This document shows, one piece after another, positions 27,601 to 41,249 of a DNA stretch of 64,000 nt. Under the pieces are notes generated by a model that saw nothing but the letters and a program-made list of their open reading frames with translations, did no database searches and had not been told where the DNA came from. This DNA comes from Saccharum officinarum (lineage: Eukaryota; Streptophyta; Magnoliopsida; Poales; Poaceae). A program made the translations under genes and the position numbers. The DNA lies in assembly GCA_020631735.1 (NCBI GenBank), contig CM036215.1, positions 14,472,346 to 14,536,345 of the forward strand. Direction: 5' to 3'. Within the stretch, counting starts at the first letter, position 1, and each line of letters begins with the position of its first letter.

Positions 27601-29946
27601 TCAAGCTTTTTGTTTAGGGACCCAAACTTGAGAGGGGCCCTTGACTTTATCCACTAGTGACTTGGCAACCCATATTTTCTTTGGCCTATTCTTGTTTGGG
27701 GGACCCAAAAACATGACTTTCATCTTTCCATTTGAATCTTTTCTTAGCATATAATGAGCATTGAAAGCGAAAGGTCTAGCATGCTTGGGCAAGGGTTGTG
27801 GTGGTGGAGTTTTGCATTCATGAGCAAAGTGACCTTCTTGACCACACTCAACACATCTCTTTGGCTTGGGCTTTGACTTGCTTTGTTGTTGTTGAGCTTT
27901 TGCTTTCTTCTCTTGATTTGCCAAGTACCCAATACCACTTCTATCCATCTTCATTACGGTGTTCATGAGGAGCTCACTTTGCAAATGTTGGCCTCTTGTG
28001 AACTTGCTTAGGCCGGTCTTGAGATGCTCTTTTTCTTGCTTTAGCTTTTTGTTTTCTTCAATGAGTGACTCATTTGTTGGTTGCTTCTCAAGAGCCATCA
28101 AACCTTTTAGCTTCTTGTTCTCACTTGCAAGCTTCTCATTTTCAATCTTAATCTTGGCATAATCATCATGGTTGCTTGACTCAACCACACTCTTGCCTTT
28201 GCTACTAGAACCTCGCTCAATGCTTTCAATGATCAAGTCATCACATGATGTAGCTATATCACACTTAACAACATGGTTAGTAGCATCATGTGTCTCAAGA
28301 GCAAGTTCATTAGCAACCACAAGACTATCATAATCAATTTTTAATGTGGTATATTTGTCCTTTAGAGAATTGTGTCTAGTGATGAGCTCATCATGCTTCT
28401 TCTCAAGTTTATCATGTTGATCTTTAAGCTCTTTATAGGAGGTTTTGAGTTCCTTGAGAGTGGAAGACATCACTTCATTTTGAACTCTAAACTCACCACT
28501 AGTCTTTTGAATATTTTCAAGCTTTGATGAGAGTGATTCATTTTCATTTTGAAGATCATCATTTTCACTTCTAGTTCTTCTTATGATTTTAGTGTATTTG
28601 TTTAACAATTTTACAAGTTCATCATAAGAAGGTGAGTCATATTCATCATCACTATCACTATCGTCATCATCACTATCATGGTTTTGTACCTTTCGTTCAC
28701 CCTTGGCCATAAGGCATAGGTGAGTAGTGGACGATGATGGTGAAGGAGGTGGTGAAGGTGGTGATGAAGATGTTGGTGAAGATGATGGCCCCATCACAAA
28801 TGCGGCAACCTTCTCTTTCTCATCATTGCTTTCATCTTCGGAGGACTCACATGATGATTCAATGTCGGTGAGCCAATCACCAACAATGTAAGCCTTTCCT
28901 CCCTTCTTTTTCTTGTGGAACTCCTTCTTTTTGCCATCCTTCTTCTTGTATGGCTTGTTCCTCTTCTTCTCTTCTTCTTCATCACTTGAATCATTTTTCT
29001 TGCCCTTGTTTTTGTTCTTGTACTTGTCTTTTGGTGGTCTAGGGCATTGATGAGCTAGATGACCAAGTTCACCACAATTGTAGCAATCCATCTCCGAGAT
29101 TGGCTTTCTCTTGCTACTTGTGAAGAATTTCTTCTTCTTGCCATCGAACTTGATGCCACTCTTGTTAAGCTTCTTTAACATCTTGGTGGTCTTTCTCACC
29201 ATGAGTGCAAGTGATTCATCATCAACATCACTATCACTTGAGCTTTCTTGCACCATCATGGCTTGGCCTTTCATCTTCTTCTTGTCATGACTAGCTTTGA
29301 AGGCCAAGTCTTTCTTCTTGGAAGATGATGAGCCCTCTTCCGGAGTGATATGCATGTACATCTCATGAGCATTGATTTTCCCCAAAACTTGCGTTGGTGT
29401 TGCGGTGGAAAGATCACTTTGGTGAAGCACGGTGACAATATGTCCATACTTCTCAACGGGAAGCACACTCAAGATCTTCCTTGCAACATCCGATTGACTC
29501 ATTTTGGTGAGCCCAAGAGCATTGAGGTCCTCTACAAGAACATTCAAGCGAGTGTACATGTCATTAGCACTTTCTTTGGGAAGCATCTCAAAAGAATTAA
29601 TTTTCTTTAAGGCTATGTGATAGCGTTCCTCACGCTCACTCTTAGTTCCCTCATGGAGAGCACAAAGATTTTCCCACAATTCATGAGCGTTCTTTGCATT
29701 ACGCACGCGATTGAAGATATCTTTGCCTAAGCCCCGGTAGAGTGCATTTTTGGCCTTTGCATTCCACCGGTCGTACTTCTCCTCGTCACCACTTGGGTTA
29801 GCGGGATCCCTTATGGGGGGAAGCCCTTCGGTTGCGGCTCTAAGACACCCAACATCTATGGCTTCGAGGTACGCCTCCATACGAATTTTCCAATATGGAA
29901 AATCGTCTCCCTCAAAAGTGGGAGGTGGTCCTTCCCCATTAGACAT
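27601..29946 (-). CDS. Ty1/copia Gag polyprotein
   Basis: 781-aa open frame starting MSNGEGPPPTFEGDDFPYWK, 40 bases past the PBS. An N-terminal UBN2-type Gag domain (about 1-200; FEGDDFPYWKIRMEAYL, ANDMYTRLNVLVEDLNALG) assembles the particle. A Lys-rich region and a CCHC knuckle CYNCGELGHLAHQC (about residue 286) follow. Then come an acidic Ser-rich stretch, a long coiled coil, and a second knuckle CVECGQEGHFAHEC (about residue 697). The C-terminus ends WVPKQKA before TGA at 27601. Large Gag proteins with a C-terminal coiled coil are typical of Sireviruses. Confidence 0.93.
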   Translation of the reverse strand: MSNGEGPPPTFEGDDFPYWKIRMEAYLEAIDVGCLRAATEGLPPIRDPANPSGDEEKYDRWNAKAKNALYRGLGKDIFNRVRNAKNAHELWENLCALHEGTKSEREERYHIALKKINSFEMLPKESANDMYTRLNVLVEDLNALGLTKMSQSDVARKILSVLPVEKYGHIVTVLHQSDLSTATPTQVLGKINAHEMYMHITPEEGSSSSKKKDLAFKASHDKKKMKGQAMMVQESSSDSDVDDESLALMVRKTTKMLKKLNKSGIKFDGKKKKFFTSSKRKPISEMDCYNCGELGHLAHQCPRPPKDKYKNKNKGKKNDSSDEEEEKKRNKPYKKKDGKKKEFHKKKKGGKAYIVGDWLTDIESSCESSEDESNDEKEKVAAFVMGPSSSPTSSSPPSPPPSPSSSTTHLCLMAKGERKVQNHDSDDDDSDSDDEYDSPSYDELVKLLNKYTKIIRRTRSENDDLQNENESLSSKLENIQKTSGEFRVQNEVMSSTLKELKTSYKELKDQHDKLEKKHDELITRHNSLKDKYTTLKIDYDSLVVANELALETHDATNHVVKCDIATSCDDLIIESIERGSSSKGKSVVESSNHDDYAKIKIENEKLASENKKLKGLMALEKQPTNESLIEENKKLKQEKEHLKTGLSKFTRGQHLQSELLMNTVMKMDRSGIGYLANQEKKAKAQQQQSKSKPKPKRCVECGQEGHFAHECKTPPPQPLPKHARPFAFNAHYMLRKDSNGKMKVMFLGPPNKNRPKKIWVAKSLVDKVKGPSQVWVPKQKA

Positions 29947-29985
29947 CTTGCTCTAGGCGGTAAAGCCTAAAAGTAGAGCAACACG

Positions 29986-29997
29986 GCTCTGATACCA
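29986..29997 (-). other. primer-binding site (initiator tRNA-Met)
   Basis: The minus strand reads TGGTATCAGAGC two bases after the 5' LTR end. This is the usual plant copia PBS complementary to the 3' end of initiator tRNA-Met. It primes minus-strand DNA synthesis. Confidence 0.92.
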
Positions 29998-29999
29998 AT

Positions 30000-31647
30000 T
30001 GAAAGGATCAAGATGCCCAAGAGGGGGGTGAATTGGGCTTTTCTAAAAATAAAAGCAAGGAATAAATCCTACAAGCTGGAATTCACCCCTAGTGTCTACT
30101 TGTGTTCCTAGTGAGTCTACCGACACAAAGTTTTGCACCCTAGTTTCCAATCCTAGTCTAGCATGGCAAGTCTAGGAATGTAAACAAGCAATGTAAGTAA
30201 ATACGAGAAAGTAAATGCTTGAATGTAAAGGGGCAAGGAACACGGCGATGTTTTTCCGAGGTATCGGAGAGTCGCCACTCCCCACTAGTCCTCGTTGGAG
30301 CACCCGCGCAAGGGTGTCGCTCCCCCTTGATCCGCGCAAGGATCAAGTGCTCTCTACGGGTTGATTCTTCGACACTCCGTCGCGGTGAATCACCCACAAC
30401 CGCTCACAAGATGAGTTGGGTCATCCACAAGCTCCGCCGGATGAACACCAAACTCCCAATCACCACCAAGCCGTCTAGGTGATGGCGATCACCAAGAGTA
30501 ACAAGCTAGAACTCTCACTTGACCTCTACGAGCCTAAATGAGAAAGTGGATGCACACTTGTTACTCTCTAATCTCTAGTGAGGAACTCACAAGCTTTGAT
30601 TCTCAAATCTCTATCCTCACTAGTGCTCTTGCACTACCTTGCACTTCAAAGGTGTTTATCAGCTGATCAAATGAGCAAGAGACCTCTAAAAGAGGTGGTG
30701 GGGATGTATTTATACACCCCACAGACGAAACGAACCGTTACCTGCTGACTCAGCAAAACTCGAGCTGACCGGACGCGCCGGTCGTACTGACCGGACGCGC
30801 CGGTCGTACTGACCGGACGCGCCGGTCGTACTGACCGGACGCGCCGGTCGCTCGTAACGGTCAAAACCGAAAAACACCTAAATGACCGGACGCGCCGGTC
30901 AGGGATGACCGGACGCGTCCGATCGTGCGTGGAGCTTACTGTACTCGCACCGGACGCGCTACCGCGTCCGATGGGTGATGACCGGACGCGTCCGGTCGTC
31001 ACAGGACCTTACTGGACTATGACCGGACGCGCCGATCACACCCAGGTCGCGTCCGATCGGGTGTTTCCCTTAAGTGACACGTGTTGACTTCTGACCACCG
31101 CGTCCGGTCCTCGCGAGGACCGCGTCCGGTGCTCAGAGCTGAAACCTCAGTCGCAGAATTGAACTGACCGGACGCGTCCGGTCATGCCGAGGACCGCGTC
31201 CGGTCACTGGAAAATGACCCGAAACTCTCCGCAAAGCGTTACAACTTCAACCAAGTTGCTCCCAACTGAACTTTGAGCTATTCTAAAGCTGCCTAGCGCC
31301 AAGTTTAACAAGTGTGCACCACACCTAAACATAGGACTCGCCTAGGTCAAGCTACCCGCTCATGCCCCCCTTTATAGTACGGCCAAAAGAGAAAAACGAA
31401 GATCCTAACGACTATTCCAAATGTCTCTCAACACCTCGACATCCGGAACTAACCGTCCTTAATCTTGACGTCACTCTTTTGAAAACCGAAACGATTTCCA
31501 TTAAGGGGCATGAATACCATGGTGCCCAAAGCAGTTAAAACCTCCATGACCTAACTTACCAAAGTTTCTGCAAAACACACGTTAGTCATGGTAATAAAGC
31601 GTTGTCATCAATTGCCGAAACCAAACCTCGGGGCCTAGATGCTTTCA
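30000..31647 (-). repeat. 5' LTR of Sirevirus-like element (1648 bp)
   Basis: Near-identical copy of 18172-19798, starting TGAAAGGATCAAG and ending TGCTTTCA on the plus strand. It carries four rather than three copies of the 22-base palindromic unit (from 30765). Together with one fewer G in the run near 30020, this exactly accounts for the 21-base length difference. In minus orientation it would hold the element promoter. Confidence 0.95.
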
Positions 31648-31652
31648 CTCCT
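31648..31652. repeat. target-site duplication CTCCT (right)
   Basis: Exact copy of the pentamer at 18167-18171, directly after the terminal CA of the right LTR. Confidence 0.93.
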
Positions 31653-33316
31653 GCCGATTCTTGTGAATCGGCTTGAGAGATGGACAAGTGAATGTTTTTT
31701 GCGCATGCCAAATAAATTCAGCAAAGCAGCATTATTTAGTTTCATCGTCTGACCTATCTGAATGATATTATGTAGCATGCATATTTGGTGGATGTGATCT
31801 ATGAACATCACGATAATCTTTCAAATGACTTTCAACAACAACAAGCTTTTGCAACAATTGATTGATAGTAAGAAACTCATAATGCTCAAGCTTTTCCTTA
31901 ATACTAGAGCATGAACCATCCAAAGCCAAACCAGTCAAATCTCCCTGAAATTGCCAAATGAAAGCATCGATTCTGAATGTCTCTAAAGAGTTCAACAAAG
32001 TCAAGGATGGATTCATCATGCCCTTGCTGAACAGATCCTAGATGTGACAATTTTGTTTCATGGACTCCATTACAAAAGTGTTCATGAAATCTTTCTTCCA
32101 ATTGAGCTCACGAACTAATAGAACAAGCGGCTAAAGATGTAAACCAAGAAAAAGATGAATCGGTAAGAGACAAAGGAAAATGTTGAATATTCATAAAATC
32201 TAAGGTACTAGCTTCACCCATTTGAGCAAGAAAGAAGCCAATGTGCTGCATAGTAGATTTACTATCTGCACCAGTAAATTTGTAAAAAAATCCGGTATCC
32301 TCCAACCATCAGGAGCTTTTAAGAAATCAAAATGAGGAGGGTGCGACTTATGATAAGTAGTCCCATTTGGCTTAATTTGCACATCCAAGTTATTCTCAAT
32401 AGATTTAGACAATTCATCTACAAACGGATTCAAAGTTTCACTTAAATCGGTAGCAAGAGCTATAGGTGCACTATTAAGCACAAGAATTTGACTTGGCAAC
32501 TTCGGCGGGTTAGGAAGAACCGTATTATACCCTGCTGAAGATCTATTAAATACTGGCCCATGATCAATTCACACATTATGAGGCAAATTCAAAGCAAAAG
32601 TGACCACTGACATGGTTGTACTAACTCCACCTAAATGGGCCTTCGGTTTCGATCACCGAAGAAGGCCAATTTGGCTTTGTTAGCTATTTCATATATGCTT
32701 TGATTATCATAAAAATTATTAGGCATGTCATATTGAGGTTGTTTAGAAGTCGATTCTTCAGCGGGTGCATCAACATAATCAGACATCGACTTACCTTGTA
32801 ATCTACTAAAACACGACATGATCATATTAATGACAGTCATAAGACTGTTATCAGCAACCGCCCTATGATCTTGCAACATCTTAGCATAATCAACGAGTAG
32901 AGTAAGGATCTTCTACCTCTTCATTGATTTTTACCTCTGTTGCAGTGGATGTAGAAGTGGCCAGATCATCGAAGATGGGCTCACGGAATTGAGTAACCTT
33001 GCTCCGCCATCCTTTAAAGTAGCTCACAAGGAACACCAGTAGATCGGTGGTGAACTTGGCCTCAATCTTTTGGTGAAGATACTCAGGAAGCTCTTCGATT
33101 GATGTTGAGTATGATCTCCATGTTGAAGGGATCAGTTGGATCAACCTTCTCCTTACCGTCCTCCAACATGTTGCTAATAGATTGATTCTTATTCTTCCCT
33201 AGTGGAGTTGCCAAAAAAGTGTATGTTAACACCAAATCAAGTCGCACAACAGCAAAGGCTAGCACGCCCGAGGTTGCACACAACCTAGATCGTTGCAAGG
33301 ACACAATAAACGGCAA
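31653..33316 (-). pseudogene. Ty3/gypsy gag remnant, proximal half
   Basis: Minus-strand pieces in several frames read in gag order. First comes a leader with TTGGCAACTCCACTAGGGA near 33196-33213, resembling the leader of grass gypsy elements. Next are pieces around 33144-32890, PPHFDFLKAPDGWRIPDFF near 32340, and LSLTDSSFSWFTSLA. The capsid-like segment near 31904-32101 contains ERFHEHFCNG and SVQQGHDESILDFVELFRD, characteristic of Retrotrans_gag. Stops and frame changes make it non-functional. The sequence resumes at 18166 downward, across the copia insertion. Confidence 0.75.
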
Positions 33317-35945
<2,629 letters not shown>

Positions 35946-38185
35946 CGAACTTCTCTCTTGCCAAACTCTGCATGAACATGTCATATTCCTCAAGTCCACA
36001 ACAAACCTGAATCCAGTCCCACCCTTAGCACAAACTTCAGCAACTCCATCATGTTCTATGATGACCTCAATGTCTAGGTTGAAGTTGTTTTCCCTCAGCT
36101 GCTACATAACATGAGGTAGAATCTTCCCACCAAACTTCTTAGCCACTTTTTTCCTATTATTCCACTTAATCAACAGCATCTGCCTTATGGTATCTATCAA
36201 ATCATCAATGTGCTTAGCCTTCTCTGCCTTTATCCAGTTGTTGAAGGACTCAGCCAAATTCTTGGTGACATAGTCCAGCTTAGAATCTGTGCCATGCTGA
36301 CTTCTTGTCCAGAGCTTCTTGTGATTCTGTTGTAGGTACTTCATGACCTCTGGTTTGGCTATAGCCATGGCCTAGTAGTGTTTGTCAAATATGTACTTGC
36401 TCCAAGACTAGGAAGATGCCCACAAGTGGTCATAAATTTTTTACCACTGAACCTTTTCTTGAAATTCTGTACTAAATGCCACATGCACTCTCTATATTCA
36501 GCATATGTGAAAACCTCACTAACACCATGCATTATTGCCTGACCACAGTCTATGCAGAAGGTCAGACCAGGTGGTGTACCTATTGCTTCCTTCAGCCCCT
36601 CCATAAACCAAACCCAATTTTTATTTATTTCAGAATCAATGACACCTATTGCTACTGGGTACATCCAGTTGTAAGCATCAACTGCACAAGCTATGCACAA
36701 CTGGCCCCTAACTTTCCACACAAGAATGTGCTATCTACTGCCAAATATGGTCTACAACCTCTAAGGAAGCCATCAACACATGGTTTCAGAGCTAAAAAGA
36801 ACCTATTAAACCTAATCTTGTTGTTGACGGTGTGTTGATCAATCACAACAAATGAATCAGGACATGTTTCATCTATCTGGGCCTTGAATCTGTACAGGTT
36901 ATCAAAGCTTTTATTCCAAGGCCCATACAGTTTATCCAATGCAAGATTCTTACCATGCCAAACCCTCCTGTAGGGTATCAGGATTTTGTACTCATCCTTC
37001 AACCTCCTCTGGAGTTTAGTGGCACCAACATTTGCATCTTCTTTCAACCAGTCAACCACTTGTTCACATACCCAATATTGTGTCACCCCTTTACATACAC
37101 CAGCCCTCCTCTTGCTTTGACAGGTATGGGGATATGGGTTCCTCTTCACCTGCAGATGACATAATACTCAAATGCTTATATCTGAAAACAATTGAAAGAT
37201 AAAAAAAACATACCAATTTGAAACTAACAGATTACCTTTATTGAGTCATCACCCTTCATGGTTGAGGCATGAAGTCTCCACCTGTAGCCCTCAGTACTCC
37301 CAGAGCAGTAAACTTTGTACCTTCCTGTGTCACTCTTTTCAATGTCATAATGAAACTCATGTTTCACGGTATGTGAAGTTAAAGCCAGCTTAAATGCATA
37401 TATGTCTCTATACACACTACCTACTATCATAGGAGGATCCTTCTTGTCATACTTAGCATCAGGCATATGATCAGGCTCACTATCTTTAACAATGTCATCT
37501 ACATCCTCCATTTCATAATCACCATCATCATCAGACACAGATTCATCATCACTATCTGTTTCACAGTATGTATCTGCATCAGATCCTTCACCATCCCTTT
37601 GTTTGCAGCCACCTTGACTCTATGGTTGTGGAGGTGGTGGATGTTGAGGACCAAGGTCTAGATACAACCTTCCTCATCAACACCCACATGCTCAAAGGAT
37701 GGATTTGGGTTAGCCAGGTATTAATCATCTGCAGCTTGACTCTGGGTTTGGCTTGGTTGTGCAATGCTAGGACAAGGCAGTGAAGGGGTCAAGGGGTTCT
37801 CAACATACTGCCAAGAATTGCTAAAATCCCAAGGATGAATTTCAGGAGGCTCAGTTCTAGGGCTGTGGTAAGCAAAAGTCAGGTAGCAGCACTTGGAGTC
37901 CTTATGTTTTGCAAACATGTCAAGCAAATCATGGTCGGTGCAAAGTTGGACGTTCATCTGCCTCTCAATGCAGAAGTAAAACAATCTCACAACATCCCCA
38001 TAATCAGAAGGATACTTATTCTCCACATCAGCAACCAAATCTACGAAGTTGGTACAATCAGCATCGACGACTTTGTTCAAGCTGAACCACCAAGCACGAG
38101 TATGGCAAGCAATTATCCGGATTTCTAGGTTGTAGCTACTACCAGCGTCTATCCTGCAGATGAACAACAGCGAGTTCACATCCAT
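35946..38185 (-). pseudogene. decayed Mutator-like (MULE) transposase
   Basis: Minus-strand pieces are in the order expected for MULE transposases. An N-terminal PB1-like domain lies at 38185-37721 (MDVNSLLFICRIDAGSSYN). The MuDR DNA-binding domain at 37538-37224 contains VGSVYRDIYAFKLALTSHTV. A probable intron joins 37235 to about 37152 (donor GTAATC, acceptor TGCAG), giving NPYPHTC. The MULE core is at 37149-36102 (YLAVDSTFLCGK, then RGQLCIACAVDAYNWMYPVA, then HLVQNFKKRF). It is broken by a stop between the first two blocks, a frame change near 36705, and a TAG at about 36107. The reading resumes to the first half of a SWIM finger (CSCRVW near 35970) and then ends abruptly. It is non-functional. 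Confidence 0.85.
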
Positions 38186-38800
38186 CTATCTAAAATCACA
38201 CTATATGAACTACGACGACTACACATAACTGACTACAATCACAATGACCAAGCAATCAAAGTGGGAAAGGAAACCCTACTCACCAGTCAGGAAGCCAGGG
38301 AGGTCGGTCGCCCGCGGCAGCCTCCTTGTTTGTGGGCATGCACTGCCAATAGGGGGATTGAGGGGTTCTTCTCTCCGCGTCGTAGCCACAGCCAATGCCC
38401 TTGTCTTCGTCTCTCCCCGTCGACACTGCAAACACGAGGTATGGCTTCTTCCCTGCCGCCGCCGCCGCTGCCGGTACAATCGCCGCTATGGTTTTGGGGT
38501 TGAGGACTCAGGAGAGATAGGGAGAGTCAGGGACGAGTGAGAGAGTGAGGTGGCGGTCAATCGTAGTCAACACCATCTCCACCTCTTCTCTGTATGCCAA
38601 GGGCAAGATGGACCATTTTAGTGACCTGTCCCACCTGTAAGGGCCACCAAACGGCTGAAAACCAACGAAACACGGACAAAATGGCTTCTCAGGCAAAGAA
38701 GTTTAGAGCAGTGGCACATGTGTGCGACCAACTTTTTCAATGGCTTGTGTGCAATTACAAACTTTTTTTAATGGCACTCATGTAAAAGGCTCTACCCATA
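38186..38800. other. probable 5' region of the MULE, no separate gene
   Basis: GC-rich then AT-rich sequence upstream of the MULE pseudogene on its own strand, probably its untranslated leader or terminal region. No terminal inverted repeat could be matched to the truncated left side. Confidence 0.4.
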
Positions 38801-39589
38801 TCTACGTCTAGTGTGTAGATTTAGTGAGAAAATAAGAGTTCCTAGGCCGGCTTTCTCCGAACGGCCTAGAAGTTTCTTCCCGAGCTCCTCTGATGCCGTC
38901 TTTGTTGGTGGTGGTTTGGTCTTGGCGGAGGCCGGTGGGTGTGTGGTGCATAGCGAAGGCATTTTCTGTGGAGGCTTTGACATTGATGATGTTTTCAGCG
39001 GTGAGGTCATCTTTTGCGTTGATGTCTTAACCTTCTATGTGCCTTCTTGTGCCTTCGATGCCCATGTTGTCCACGGTGGCGTCGACATTTGCTACCAACG
39101 ACATAGCGGTTGCTGATCAGAGGTGACTTGGTAATCATACCGGCGACAATGCTATGTTGTATGGTATTTCTTTCTACCAACTTGTGAGATCGGGTTGGTT
39201 TTCAGTTCCCACCTCTTCTGGTGGTTTGCTTCCCCTTCCGGGTGTATCATCTGGTATGCCAGGGTTGTTGGTGGTTGGGCGCCAGATCCCTTGTTCTCCG
39301 GCGATGTGATGGCCACTAGCCATCTTGCTCGGCCTAGACGTTCAACGACTACAAAGCATGTTGGTATTTCTGATGTGCTACTCTTGGTGCCACTGAAAAC
39401 CTTTGATGTTCCATCGTTAGGAAGGTGGTTGGCTTCAAGGCTACTGTTCCGACCGTCAGCAGCGAGGATGACCGGGAGAGTCTTGCAAGGACTTGGATGT
39501 AAATTTTCTTTCTTTCAAAGGTGTCTTTGTAAGATTTAGGATGTAAACTGCATTATATGTGAAATACAACCCGGTTTCTCAAAAAAAAA
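38801..39589 (+). mobile_element. LINE-like 3' fragment with poly-A tail
   Basis: Short broken plus-strand frames lead into a 3' end reading CTTTGTAAGATTTAGGATGT and then GAAATACAACCCGGTTTCTC, followed by nine A residues (about 39580-39588). Such 'CGATTTCTCAAAA'-type ends are familiar from plant non-LTR retrotransposons. No RT motif remains. Confidence 0.5.
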
Positions 39590-39647
39590 GTTGGTTGAAC
39601 AAGTGAAGACGTACCAACCAAGGGCGTGTCTGTGTTGCTTCAGCTGC

Positions 39648-40736
39648 TTTTTTTCTCGATCGGGTATCTTACCCGTTTTTCATTAAGAGGAAAGTTTTAG
39701 CCCTTACACAAGTGAGCAAAAACACCGGCGAGACACCATCGTTAAGGCCTTGAAGAAATCCTAACTACTAGATTCAAAGTTTGTATTACATTGGAACATC
39801 ATTTTGCGACCAAACAACGCAAAAGGGCAGTAGCGTTCTGAACCCTGCCTGGACCCAGTCTTCCGCTTTGGCTACGACCACCTTGAAGATGTCTCGTGCA
39901 TTCCTCGACGTTTGCCTAATGGTCCGAGCGTTCCGCTCCTTCCAAAGACACCAAGCAATAATAAGCATGAGAGAGTCGAACGGTGGCCGGTTATTTCGGT
40001 CAAGTCGACGACGCTGCCGCAACCACCATGCCCCCAGATTATCATCATGTTCTGGCACCAATGTAGCAAGGCCGACCGGGGCCAGCAACTTGAACCAAAG
40101 TTCCCTGCCAAAAGCACATCCCAAAAACAAGTGGCCACATGTTTCCGAAGCTTGGTCACACAGTGCACATGCGTCGCCGTCCTGGAGGCGGTGCCTCATC
40201 CTTCGGTTCGCCATCCACAGGCGGCGGTGCAGCGCTAACCAGAAGAACAGCTTGACGCGCAGCGGTGCCTTTGTTCTCCATAGTTCCTTCGCACCCAACA
40301 GCTTCGTTGATCCCGCAAAGAAAGCGCGATAAGTGGAGGATGCGGAGTACTTGCTGTCTGGCGACCATTTCCAAACGAAGCGGTCGGCTTGCAGCGGCTC
40401 AAGTACCACCAAACGGAGGAGGTTCCAGACTTGCAGGAACTGACAAAGCACCTGAGTGGTGAGCGCACCGACGACGTCGCGCCCCCACCTGTTCTGAAAG
40501 ATGGCGTCCCTCGCGTTTCTCCCCTTTCCAGCTCTGGTTAGGGCCGCAAAGAGAGCCGGTGCGAAGTGGCAAACCCGCCCTACCGGTGCCCAGTTATTCG
40601 TCCAAAGGAGCGCGGTCGCCCCGTCGCCCAAGACAACTGTCATGTTTGCCGCCGACATCATCGAACAATGTTTTGAACTACTCCCTCCATACAAAAACTC
40701 TTGTGGTGGATCATGGTCGCGGATGTCACTATACAA
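39648..40736 (-). pseudogene. LINE fragment with zf-RVT domain
   Basis: The minus-strand open frame 40736-39786 (316 aa) carries the C-terminal zf-RVT region of plant LINE reverse transcriptases. Visible are LWRTKAPLRVKLFFWLALH, then CALCDQASETCGHLFLGCAF with the zinc-binding Cys/His, then a C-terminal LIIAWCLWKERNARTI motif. The 3' end is reversed at about 39648-39655 (TTTTTTTCTCGATCGGG...), matching a poly-A after a 'GATCGAGAAA' terminus. The RT catalytic domain is absent, so the copy is 5'-truncated. Part of it recurs across the gap. Confidence 0.8.
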
Positions 40737-41149
40737 AAATTAAAGATACAGAGGAGACGATCCACCTCTGTTCCTTGGTTGGAGATGATTATACTGACAC
40801 TTTCATGGTTAGGCTCTTTAGGTTGGTTTCATAATCCCTGTGTTATTCTATAACTGGTGAGCAAGTGACTCAGTATCACTGATGCCTTGTTACCCTTGCC
40901 GCTTTCCTATGCATTCTTTTCGTTTTGAAGTTTGAGACCTGTCGACGCAGAGGGCGATGGGGGGTTCATTTGTCTATGTTAATATCACAAGTTCACCCAT
41001 ACAAGTGTGCCTTTCACGTTCTGCAATTGTGAAATGCTGTGGTGGTTTGAGTTATCAACGTATGGGAGAGTGCATAGGGTCGACGATTTTGCAGTTACCA
41101 TCTCTTTCAAGTTTCGAAGTACCATCTTCTTCAGATTTCCCCAACAGCA
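40325..41149. repeat. direct duplicate, copy 1 (contig end)
   Basis: Matches 41250-42076 base for base except for about three differences (one substitution near 40599 and two one-base length changes). It ends exactly at the N run. Confidence 0.95.
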
Positions 41150-41249
41150 NNNNNNNNNNNNNNNNNNNNNNNNNNNNNNNNNNNNNNNNNNNNNNNNNNN
41201 NNNNNNNNNNNNNNNNNNNNNNNNNNNNNNNNNNNNNNNNNNNNNNNNN
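41150..41249. other. assembly gap (100 N)
   Basis: Exactly 100 N, the conventional placeholder for a gap of unknown size. Confidence 0.99.

Larger units (their letters stand above)
18172..31647 (-). mobile_element. complete Sirevirus-like Ty1/copia LTR retrotransposon, 13.5 kb
   Basis: The element lies in minus orientation. In transcript order it has the 5' LTR (31647-30000), PBS (29997-29986), gag (29946-27601), pol (27586-24362), a long spacer, a third ORF (22705-20240), PPT (about 19812-19799) and the 3' LTR (19798-18172). LTRs start TG and end CA, and 5-base CTCCT duplications flank the element. The pol order protease-integrase-RT-RNase H marks Ty1/copia. The large two-knuckle Gag, the extra ORF after pol, repeated PPT-like motifs and CCGGAC palindromes in the LTRs point to the Sirevirus (SIRE/Maximus) lineage. 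All three ORFs are open. It sits inside an older gypsy gag remnant. Confidence 0.95.
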
